NCBI GenBank assembly: GCA_944390395.1
Contig: CALXPY010000007.1
Location: 1 to 48,359, forward strand
Source: an uncultured Clostridia bacterium
Lineage (GTDB): Bacteria > Bacillota > Clostridia > TANB77 > CAG-508
Length of the DNA: 48,359 bases
Direction of reading: 5' to 3'
Shown here: positions 41,582-48,359 of the stretch, one piece after another
Layout of the letters: each line of letters starts with the position of its first letter
How positions within the stretch are numbered: the first letter of the stretch is position 1
Made by a program: the position numbers and the translations under genes
Notes under the pieces: generated by a model
The model's input: only the letters and a program-made list of their open reading frames with translations
Databases searched by the model: none
What the model was told of the DNA's origin: nothing

Positions 41582-42478
41582 ATGCTACTTAAATATACCA
41601 TTAATAAAAATGATAACTACACAAATTTAAAAGAAGTATTAAAAATACAATTTAAGTTATCAGACAGACTTTTGTTAAAGTTAAAAAGGAATAATAAAAT
41701 CTACATTAATAACCAAATTGCAAATATAAATTCTAAAATTGTCTATGGTGATACTATTTCAATATTAATAGATTTTGAAGAAGATAATTCTAATATAGTT
41801 CCAACTAAAATGGATTTAAATATTGTATATGAAGATGACTCTTATATAATAATAAATAAACCTGCTGGAATTCCGATACACCCTTCAATGGACCACTTTA
41901 CAGACAGTCTTTCTAACGGGGTTAAATACTATTTTAATCAGATTAAATTATACAAAAAGTTACGACCTGTAAATAGATTAGATAAAAATACATCCGGCTT
42001 AGTTATATTTGCAAAAAATGAATATATACAAGAATGTTTAGTTAGACAAATGAAAGATAATACTTTTTATAAAGAATATCTAGCAATCTGTAACGGAAAA
42101 TTTACTAAACAATCTGGTATTATAAATGCACCAATTGCTCGCAAAAGCGATAGTATTATTGAAAGATGTGTTAATGAAAATGGTAATACTGCAATTACTG
42201 AATATACTGTTTTAGACTATCAACCTAATCCAGATATTTCAATTGTAAAATGTATATTAAAAACAGGAAGAACACACCAAATACGTGTACATTTAAGTTA
42301 TATAGGTCATCCTATTTTAGGTGATACTCTATATGGAACAACTTCTCATTTAATAGACAGACAAGCATTGCACGCCTATAAAATTTCATTTATACATCCT
42401 ATTACTAATATTAAAGTAAATTATATGGCGGAACTTCCTAATGATATGAAGAAATTAATTAATAACATAAATTTTTAA
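41582..42478 (+). CDS. RluA/RluD family 23S rRNA (or tRNA) pseudouridine synthase
   Basis: 298 residues from ATG 41582 (GGAG six bases upstream; ATG 41570 overlaps that site). An N-terminal S4-like RNA-binding domain (1-70) precedes the catalytic domain with RPVNRLDKNTSGLVIFAKN (catalytic Asp about 132; Asn replaces the usual His of HRLD). ILKTGRTHQIRVHLSYIGHP and GDTLYG follow. It isomerises uridine to pseudouridine in structured RNA. The exact site cannot be assigned. One of few plus-strand genes; convergent with sua5, sharing a terminator. Confidence 0.92.
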   Translation: MLLKYTINKNDNYTNLKEVLKIQFKLSDRLLLKLKRNNKIYINNQIANINSKIVYGDTISILIDFEEDNSNIVPTKMDLNIVYEDDSYIIINKPAGIPIHPSMDHFTDSLSNGVKYYFNQIKLYKKLRPVNRLDKNTSGLVIFAKNEYIQECLVRQMKDNTFYKEYLAICNGKFTKQSGIINAPIARKSDSIIERCVNENGNTAITEYTVLDYQPNPDISIVKCILKTGRTHQIRVHLSYIGHPILGDTLYGTTSHLIDRQALHAYKISFIHPITNIKVNYMAELPNDMKKLINNINF

Positions 42479-42509
42479 AAAGAATTGAGAAATTTTACCC
42501 AATTCTTTT
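42478..42509. terminator. Bidirectional terminator between the rlu gene and sua5
   Basis: Perfect 10-bp stem AAAAGAATTG/CAATTCTTTT with a 12-base loop, T-rich on both sides. It begins at the rlu stop and overlaps the sua5 stop. Confidence 0.85.
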
Positions 42510-43545
42510 ATATTTTAATATAATTATATTCACAAGCACGGATTAATCTATTCATTATCGCTAATCCAATCCCCTCTTCTTTCACACCTTCTATAATGAC
42601 TAAATCTGGACTATATGAATCTACTTTCCTAAGTGTAGTAAATATATTTTTTGCTATCTCCATTAAATTATCATTATGTCCTACATCAATTATATTTTTA
42701 ATATTATATTTAACCTTATTTTCTGTTGAAGATATTATTAAAGGATTATTATATTCTTTTGATATTTCTATTATCTTATTTACTAATTTATTATTGCTAT
42801 CGCTATATACTAATACACATTTACTTTTTGGCGCATAATGCCTATACTTCATTCCTGGTGATAGTACTTTTTCATTTATATCTATTTTATTTAATACATT
42901 TTTATCTATATTAACAATCCCTGCTATTTTTTCTATGTCATTAGGAGTAATTTTCCCTGGTCTTAAAATTGTTGGAATATTATTAATAACTCTTACTACT
43001 GTTGATTCTAATCCATATTCACAGTCACCGCCATCTATAATGCAATCTACTTTATTATGTAGCTCTTCGTATATATCTTTTACATTGGTTCCGCTTGGTC
43101 TTCCTGATACATTTGCACTTGGTGCTGCAATTGGCGTGTCTGCATAACTAATTAATTTTCTGGCAATTGTTCCACTTGGCATACGAACTCCAACTGTGTT
43201 CATACCTCCTGTTACATTATTTGGTACTATTGGCTTCTTATTTAAAATTATTGTAAAAGGTCCCGGCCAAAAGGCATGCATTAATTTATATTCTAGCTCT
43301 GTAATATCAGTTGCAATTCTATCTAGCATTTCTATTTCGCTTATATGTAATATTAGTGGATTATCTTGTTTTCGTCCTTTTGCCTCATATATTTTTCTTA
43401 CAGCATCTGCATTTAATCCATCTGCTCCTAATCCATATACAGTTTCTGTTGGGAATAATACAAGGCCCCCATTTTTTATAGTATTTCCTGCATTCTGTAA
43501 TTTTGTATAATCATTATGGTTCTTTAAATCTATATATTTTTCCAT
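42508..43545 (-). CDS. sua5: Threonylcarbamoyl-AMP synthase (Sua5 type)
   Basis: 345 residues: N-terminal YrdC domain (GLVLFPTETVYGLGADGLNA, AKGRKQDNPLILHI, TPIAAPSANVSGRPSGT) and a C-terminal Sua5 domain (MKYRHYAPKSKCVLVYS, EGIGLAIMNRLIRAC). It makes threonylcarbamoyl-adenylate from threonine, bicarbonate and ATP for the t6A37 modification of ANN-decoding tRNAs. The full two-domain length is normal for Sua5/YwlC of Firmicutes. Confidence 0.95.
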   Translation of the reverse strand: MEKYIDLKNHNDYTKLQNAGNTIKNGGLVLFPTETVYGLGADGLNADAVRKIYEAKGRKQDNPLILHISEIEMLDRIATDITELEYKLMHAFWPGPFTIILNKKPIVPNNVTGGMNTVGVRMPSGTIARKLISYADTPIAAPSANVSGRPSGTNVKDIYEELHNKVDCIIDGGDCEYGLESTVVRVINNIPTILRPGKITPNDIEKIAGIVNIDKNVLNKIDINEKVLSPGMKYRHYAPKSKCVLVYSDSNNKLVNKIIEISKEYNNPLIISSTENKVKYNIKNIIDVGHNDNLMEIAKNIFTTLRKVDSYSPDLVIIEGVKEEGIGLAIMNRLIRACEYNYIKI

Positions 43546-43590
43546 ATTAAGTCACATTCCTTCTCTAATGTATAAAAAGTTAAACGGTAT

Positions 43591-44526
43591 CTATCTTTCT
43601 TCTTGCATTATTAAGTTTTTATTTTTATTTCTCCAACCAGATTCAAATAACTTTTCCATCTTTTCTCTATCTAGTTTTCTAATTTCTTTACCATTACTTT
43701 GTATATAATATTGCTTTTCATTATTTTCATCTATAATAATACAATTTAAAAAATCTCTACCTGCATTAGGATCTTCCTTTTCTCTATATAGGTCATATTG
43801 TTCTATATGACTTTTTTCTTCTGGTTTGAATATGGTCTGTATTAAATATATTAAAAAATTTCTTGCTTCTACATATCCCATTTGTTCAAAAGGTATTTGC
43901 TTTAATAAAAATTCAAACTTATCGGATACAATATTGGTTGGTTCTCCATTTTTAAAACTTCTTAAAAGATATTTTCTAATAGTGTCATCATTTTGCATCT
44001 CTTTTGCTACTAAATCAATAAAGTCATTCATGTATAACCCTTTGAATGTATATCCAATTTTATCATCTATTTTCTTTAATTCTCTTCTTGATAAAATATC
44101 ATATTCTCCTTCTGGTGAAGAATATCCAAAGTTGTTTGTTCTTAGAGATTTTTGTATACAATATAAATCCACAGTTAAATCTGTATAAATTTGTAATCCA
44201 TCGACCAAAGTTAATACAGCTCCTACGTGATTATATTTATACTGTCCGCTAAGTGTTTTTAGTTCTCCATCTACTCCAATTCTCTTTAATAACTCTAAGT
44301 AGATAATATTTATAGGCTTACATATATTTTCATTTAAAATATCCTCATCAATATTTATATCTTCATTATATATTTCCCCTAATTTTTCCTCTGATATATA
44401 AAATACATTCATATTGTATCTGAATCTTTTGCCTAATTCTATATACAACCATCTTGCTGCTTCTAGTTTTGTTAAATCTTGTGGCATTTTTTCTAATAAT
44501 TTTGAAAAGTTTGTTTTTTCTTCCAT
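43591..44526 (-). CDS. Transglutaminase-like (papain-fold) protein, unknown function
   Basis: 311 residues, no signal peptide or membrane segment. Residues 60-120 fit a transglutaminase-like triad: Cys69 (ENICKPINIIYLELLKRIGV), His100 (NHVGAVLTL) and Asp116 (IYTDLTVDLY), with the usual order and spacing of a ..C..LLRxxGI..H..V..DG..Y..D pattern. The remaining two thirds (about 130-311) is unlike anything I recognise, with helical KFEFLLKQIPFEQMGYVEAR and a C-terminal beta part. The fold call rests on the triad pattern. It could be a cytosolic protease-like or inactive relative. RBS AAGGAATGG. Confidence 0.7.
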   Translation of the reverse strand: MEEKTNFSKLLEKMPQDLTKLEAARWLYIELGKRFRYNMNVFYISEEKLGEIYNEDINIDEDILNENICKPINIIYLELLKRIGVDGELKTLSGQYKYNHVGAVLTLVDGLQIYTDLTVDLYCIQKSLRTNNFGYSSPEGEYDILSRRELKKIDDKIGYTFKGLYMNDFIDLVAKEMQNDDTIRKYLLRSFKNGEPTNIVSDKFEFLLKQIPFEQMGYVEARNFLIYLIQTIFKPEEKSHIEQYDLYREKEDPNAGRDFLNCIIIDENNEKQYYIQSNGKEIRKLDREKMEKLFESGWRNKNKNLIMQEER

Positions 44527-44556
44527 ATAACCATTCCTTCTTTCTAGCTCTATAAT

Positions 44557-45219
44557 TTACTTATCATTGGTTATATCTCCATTTCCACTAACTGGTATAG
44601 TATCCCCTAAATATGTTGATTCTGGTTTAAATATACATTTTACAAAATCTTTATCTCTTGCAAAAATTTCTCTTATTTCTCTTAAAGCTTGTCCAGAATA
44701 TTTACGAGGATCTGATCCTACACCATAAGCTTCTATTTCTAATTTATCTGCTATGTATAATGCTCTATATAGATGATATTTTTGTGTTACTATAAGAATT
44801 TTTTTTGCCCCAAATATTTCTTTGGCTCTATATATACTATCATAAGATGAAAATCCTGCATGATCCATGAATATATCTTCTGAAGGTACACCTTTATCAA
44901 TTGCAAATTGTTTCATAATGTTTACTTCATCATATTCTTCTGTTCCATGATCTCCACTTACAATTATTTTAGGAGCAACACCATTATTATACAAAGAAAT
45001 TCCCTGCACTAACCTATCCTCTAACATTGGGCTTGGTTTATCTCCCCATACTCCTGCTCCTAATATTAAAATACAGTCCATTCCCTTTAAATCTTTTGCA
45101 CTTTCTTCGTTTATTATATTGTTCTTTGTACTAAATACTACAAAAATATTTATTCCTAAAATTAATAATATTATTACTATTATAAATATTATAATAAACA
45201 TTAAAATTTTTTTCCTCAT
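44557..45219 (-). CDS. SanA/YdcF (DUF218) family membrane protein
   Basis: 220 residues: one N-terminal membrane helix (about 5-28) and an extracytoplasmic DUF218 domain with DCILILGAGVWGDKPSPMLE, PKIIVSGDHGTEEYDEVNIM, ILIVTQKYHLYRALYIADKL and GVGSDPRKY. This group includes vancomycin-resistance-related SanA and ElyC and is linked to envelope integrity. Arg/Lys/Glu residues in the cluster are intact. It is upstream of the transglutaminase-like gene and 16 bases downstream of the DUF6320 gene, likely the same operon. Confidence 0.9.
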   Translation of the reverse strand: MRKKILMFIIIFIIVIILLILGINIFVVFSTKNNIINEESAKDLKGMDCILILGAGVWGDKPSPMLEDRLVQGISLYNNGVAPKIIVSGDHGTEEYDEVNIMKQFAIDKGVPSEDIFMDHAGFSSYDSIYRAKEIFGAKKILIVTQKYHLYRALYIADKLEIEAYGVGSDPRKYSGQALREIREIFARDKDFVKCIFKPESTYLGDTIPVSGNGDITNDK

Positions 45220-45235
45220 TTTCTTCCACCTATAT

Positions 45236-45802
45236 TTATATATGAAATTTTCTTATTATTTCTTCTTTTATATCTTTTCTACAAATTATAAGACTAATTA
45301 CTAAATTTAAAATAGAAACGCCTACTGCGATTATACTTAATATTTTATTATTTACAAAATTTCCTTTAAACATTAAATATATAGGTATCATACTAAATAA
45401 TATAATTATAATTTGATAAATAGCATATTTAATATATCTTTTGTATGTTACAATTGTTAAAATTAGCATTGTTATATTGGCTACAATTATTATTATTGGA
45501 ATTGCAATGCTAGTTGACCATGCCTTAAATCCCAATTCATAATCTATAAATAATGTTAAAATTGAAATAGCTATTGTTTGTATTAAAACATGACCTGCTA
45601 TATTAATATTTTTATTTATGGAGTACATTACAGTTACCCATATATATATTATACCGCTATTGGCAAGTGCTGCCCACTGTATGGTTCCACTTGTTAATTT
45701 ATTAATTACAAATAGCATAATTCCAATTAGTATAGAAATAATAATTGAAATTCCTATAATTAAATCTGCTTTTTTACTACTCATTTTCTTTGGATATAAC
45801 AT
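45236..45802 (-). CDS. DUF6320-like membrane protein
   Basis: 188 residues with about six membrane helices and small charged ends. The segments ALANSGIIYIWVTVMYSINK and DYELGFKAWSTSIAIPIIII resemble DUF6320 proteins often found beside condensation-type acyltransferases. The ATG at 45802 is supported by GAGG six bases upstream, although it overlaps the acyltransferase stop by 26 bases; ATG 45784 is an alternative with no good site. No enzymatic motif is visible; perhaps the membrane partner for the acyl transfer. Confidence 0.7.
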   Translation of the reverse strand: MLYPKKMSSKKADLIIGISIIISILIGIMLFVINKLTSGTIQWAALANSGIIYIWVTVMYSINKNINIAGHVLIQTIAISILTLFIDYELGFKAWSTSIAIPIIIIVANITMLILTIVTYKRYIKYAIYQIIIILFSMIPIYLMFKGNFVNNKILSIIAVGVSILNLVISLIICRKDIKEEIIRKFHI

Positions 45803-47075
45803 CTAAAACCTCATTACTTTCTATTTTTATATCTATTCCCTTATTCTTTATAAATTCATAAAAATATTTTTCAATACTAGAATCTTTTAAAATTGATGTA
45901 AATGTAAATACCATTTTATCTTCAAAAGAACAAGCAGAACATTTTATTTTTTCCACAGGTTCAGGAGCTATTAACATTAAAAAGTATTCCATATAATCTT
46001 TATATTTTCCCATTATACCCATTCTACCAATATTTGAAAATGTTATTGTAGTATATTTTCTAATTTCTATATAACTTAATCTTACTAATGCTTTTTTTAT
46101 TGGCAACGGAATTACACTTAAAAATGGATTTTTACCTAATTTTACATTATTCGACATAGTTCGCATAAGTTCTTCTTCTGTTAGTTTTTGCTTAAAATCC
46201 TGCTTTACAAATTCTAATATTTTTTCAAATGTATCTAAATTGTTTTTTTTCATTTCTGCTTCAACAGTTATATATGTAAAAAAATTTGACATGGTTTTAG
46301 TATTAAAATACTTTCTTAAATCCACAGGTATACAGACTTTTATTGGCTTTTTACCATTATATTTTTGATAATTGGCTTTATATATACTATAAATCAAAAC
46401 TGCTGTTAAATATTGTGTTATAGTTGCATTATTTTCTTTAACAATACTTTTTAATTTAGTAAGGTCCATTATTTCGTGTACTGCAGATACAGCACCTAAT
46501 TTTATTTTTTTACCTTTTAATATAAATGCTTTTTTAGTTGAAGCATTTGCTTTAGATTTTTTATCATAATTTTTTATATAACTATCTTCTGTATCATAAT
46601 CTATTTTTCTTGTAGTTCTAAGTTCATTTTCAAAATTTGTTGGATGAAGCATCTCTAAATATGTATATATAATTTCTTTAAAAAATGTTGTTCCACTGTT
46701 TCCATCTGTTAAAGAATGGAATATATCTATATTAATTTTTTTATCAAAATATGTTACTTTAAATAAATAGTCATTATTAGTATGTGGATCTATATATTTG
46801 CAAGGATATTCTTTTTCTTTTTCTATTATTGGATCTTTAGGGTTGTATTCGAAGTAGTACCAAAAGAATCCCATTTTCATTCTTACTTTAAATGATTGGT
46901 ATTTATTTAAAGCTTCTATAACTGCCTTTTTTAAAATATTCTCATTTACTTTTTCTTTAAGAACTACAGATAATCTAAATACTGTGCTATATTTTTTACC
47001 AGCAGCTATTGGAAAAATTTTAGCTGAATTATCTAATCTTCTCCAATATAATTTATTTTCATTATTTTTTTTCAT
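45777..47075 (-). CDS. Alcohol acetyltransferase / condensation-superfamily acyltransferase
   Basis: 432 residues with the CoA-dependent acyltransferase pattern. The active-site HSLTDG lies at residues 120-125 (His120, Asp124, in place of HHxxxDG), preceded by MKMGFFWYYFEYNPKDP. The second half contains IKVCIPVDLRKYF and TTITFSNIGRMGIMGKY, typical of PapA/AATase-like proteins. It would transfer an acyl group to an alcohol or glycolipid hydroxyl. The flanking DUF6320 protein and esterase suggest a membrane-lipid or surface-ester pathway. Substrate is unknown. Confidence 0.82.
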   Translation of the reverse strand: MKKNNENKLYWRRLDNSAKIFPIAAGKKYSTVFRLSVVLKEKVNENILKKAVIEALNKYQSFKVRMKMGFFWYYFEYNPKDPIIEKEKEYPCKYIDPHTNNDYLFKVTYFDKKINIDIFHSLTDGNSGTTFFKEIIYTYLEMLHPTNFENELRTTRKIDYDTEDSYIKNYDKKSKANASTKKAFILKGKKIKLGAVSAVHEIMDLTKLKSIVKENNATITQYLTAVLIYSIYKANYQKYNGKKPIKVCIPVDLRKYFNTKTMSNFFTYITVEAEMKKNNLDTFEKILEFVKQDFKQKLTEEELMRTMSNNVKLGKNPFLSVIPLPIKKALVRLSYIEIRKYTTITFSNIGRMGIMGKYKDYMEYFLMLIAPEPVEKIKCSACSFEDKMVFTFTSILKDSSIEKYFYEFIKNKGIDIKIESNEVLDVISKENE

Positions 47076-47078
47076 AAC

Positions 47079-47978
47079 TTACCTTTCTTTTAAAATATCA
47101 ATCAAATCATTAAATGCTTTTTCTGCAAGTTCACTTTTTGTTAAATTCTTTTTTACAAGCCAAATATGCTCTGCTCCTTCGTATTCTTTTATTTCTATAT
47201 TCGTACCAACTTTTTCTGCTTTTTCCTTTAATAAGTGAACATCTGGATTTAATATATCATAAGTACCTGTAAATATTATTACATTTTTCAATTTATCTAA
47301 TGGTCCATTTATTGGATTTACCCAATAATTTTCTTCTTCATTATCTCCTGCTGAATATGCTATTCCTGCCAAAAGTAATTTTTCCTTACTTAAATCTTTA
47401 TCATATTTCTCTACTTCATCAATTTTAGGATTAGTAAGATTTATATCTAGCCATGGGGAAATTAAAATTGTTTTTTCTGGCATGTCTATATTTTCTTTGC
47501 CTAATTCTTCTACTAATCCTAATGCCATTCCTCCACCTGCTGAATCTCCCATTAATATTATATCTTCTGGTTTTATATCCTCTATAATCCTTTTATACAA
47601 AGGAATTATCATAGAAAATACATCTTTATAATTATATTTTGGCGATAATGGATAATCCGGAAAAATTATTGTTGCATTAGTAGAATCTACAATATCTGTA
47701 AGAAAATCCCAATGATAATCCATTGCTTCAGCCATATATGCTCCACCATGGAAGTATAAAATATTTTTTGTATTATCTACATTTTCCTTTGGCTTAATAA
47801 TATATACTTTTCTATTTAAAAAAGTCTCTTCCATAACATTATATTCTCTACTGATATTTTCTGGAACCTTAGACTCAATATCTACTAACAAAAAATATCC
47901 TACTATTCCTATAATTACTAATATTAAGAAAATTATTATAACTACAGTTATTTTAATTGAACATTTTGTCTTATTCAT
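47079..47978 (-). CDS. Alpha/beta-hydrolase (esterase/lipase, HSL-like family) with membrane anchor
   Basis: 299 residues from ATG 47978, chosen for AGGTACAAT upstream and because it begins at the anchor; an ATG 45 bases upstream is an alternative. One N-terminal membrane segment (about 9-30) precedes the alpha/beta-hydrolase fold: oxyanion motif HGGAYMAE, nucleophile elbow GDSAGGGMA, acid in FTGTYDILNPD, and catalytic His in EGAEHIW. All triad residues are present. It hydrolyses an ester at the membrane surface and is the first gene of the acyltransferase cassette, 3 bases from it. Confidence 0.88.
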   Translation of the reverse strand: MNKTKCSIKITVVIIIFLILVIIGIVGYFLLVDIESKVPENISREYNVMEETFLNRKVYIIKPKENVDNTKNILYFHGGAYMAEAMDYHWDFLTDIVDSTNATIIFPDYPLSPKYNYKDVFSMIIPLYKRIIEDIKPEDIILMGDSAGGGMALGLVEELGKENIDMPEKTILISPWLDINLTNPKIDEVEKYDKDLSKEKLLLAGIAYSAGDNEEENYWVNPINGPLDKLKNVIIFTGTYDILNPDVHLLKEKAEKVGTNIEIKEYEGAEHIWLVKKNLTKSELAEKAFNDLIDILKER

Positions 47979-48235
47979 ATTGTACCTATATTTTCCCTTT
48001 CTTTCCATATTTAAATATATCACATTATTAGCCCTGTTACAAGTATTGTAGCCTAATTATGTTAATAACATGGCAGATTTATTGCTAATTTTTTCTATTA
48101 TATTTACTATTTTAATAATTATTTTTAATTAAATCTTTTCAAAATTGTGTCATATTTTATAAATTATATCATATAATATTAATATAAAACATTAAGATTT
48201 TTTTAAAAATGTTTTAATAATTTCAGTTCATAGTA

Positions 48236-48265
48236 TTGACAACTACTTACATTTAGTATTATAAT
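48236..48265 (+). promoter_or_regulatory. Promoter of tRNA-fMet
   Basis: TTGACA (48236-48241), 18-bp spacer, TATAAT (48260-48265), 16 bases before the tRNA. Both hexamers are perfect. Confidence 0.82.
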
Positions 48266-48281
48266 AAATATGTTAACACAT

Positions 48282-48357
<76 letters not shown>

Positions 48358-48359
48358 AA

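Overview
The window reads as chromosome of an uncultured, very AT-rich, spore-forming, anaerobic Gram-positive bacterium of the Clostridia type. The evidence is A/T-ending codons throughout, strong AGGAGG-type ribosome sites, TTGACA/TATAAT promoters, a class III (anaerobic) ribonucleotide reductase, a Spo0E-like phosphatase, a DacF-type carboxypeptidase and a perfect Spo0A box. Nearly every gene is on the minus strand. The exceptions are a two-gene unit at 28469-30521, a pseudouridine synthase at 41582-42478 and an initiator tRNA at 48282-48357.

Region 1 (1-1297) is an accessory edge: the start of an AlbA_2-domain protein, then a Fic AMPylator with a small upstream VbhA-like antitoxin expressed from a clear promoter. 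Region 2 (1352-17462) is the main feature: an 11-gene type IV secretion locus (three VirB2-like pilins, a PrgI/VirB3-like protein, a membrane VirB4-N-like protein, the VirB4 ATPase, VirB6, two NTF2-like/VirB8-like proteins, a GH24 muramidase + C39 peptidase fusion, and a soluble acidic protein). No relaxase, coupling protein, integrase or transposase lies beside it; instead it is flanked by housekeeping and sporulation genes (dacF, spo0E-like, M16 peptidases). Two four-copy arrays of TTACA at exact 11-bp steps precede its two transcription units, the pattern expected for an OmpR/PhoP-type response regulator.

Region 3 (17637-24190) is core: an M16 peptidase pair, rpsU-yqeY, and nrdD-nrdG. Region 4 (24549-28437) holds an SsuABC/ThiXYZ-type ABC importer and a cysteine-synthase-family enzyme, suggesting sulfur or small-nutrient acquisition. 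Region 5 (28469-34721) has a metallophosphoesterase and a UDP-sugar pyrophosphorylase on the plus strand, then yraN-dprA-comM and a DUF362 ferredoxin on the minus strand. cysK and yraN have no ATG, GTG or TTG start and appear to begin at AUU or AUA.

Region 6 (34967-37010) is unusual: a prepilin-FGE (C-type-lectin-fold) gene broken by a +1 frameshift, ending in a roughly 60% GC tract that looks like a diversity-generating-retroelement variable region, then three long hairpin elements with terminal inverted repeats. Region 7 (37098-47978) is mostly core and stress genes: acetyltransferase, CYTH protein, superoxide dismutase, SprT-like, Hsp20 under a degenerate CIRCE, Spx/ArsC-like, RluD-type synthase, Sua5, a transglutaminase-like protein, a SanA-type protein, and an acyltransferase / DUF6320 / esterase cassette. 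The window ends with tRNA-fMet.
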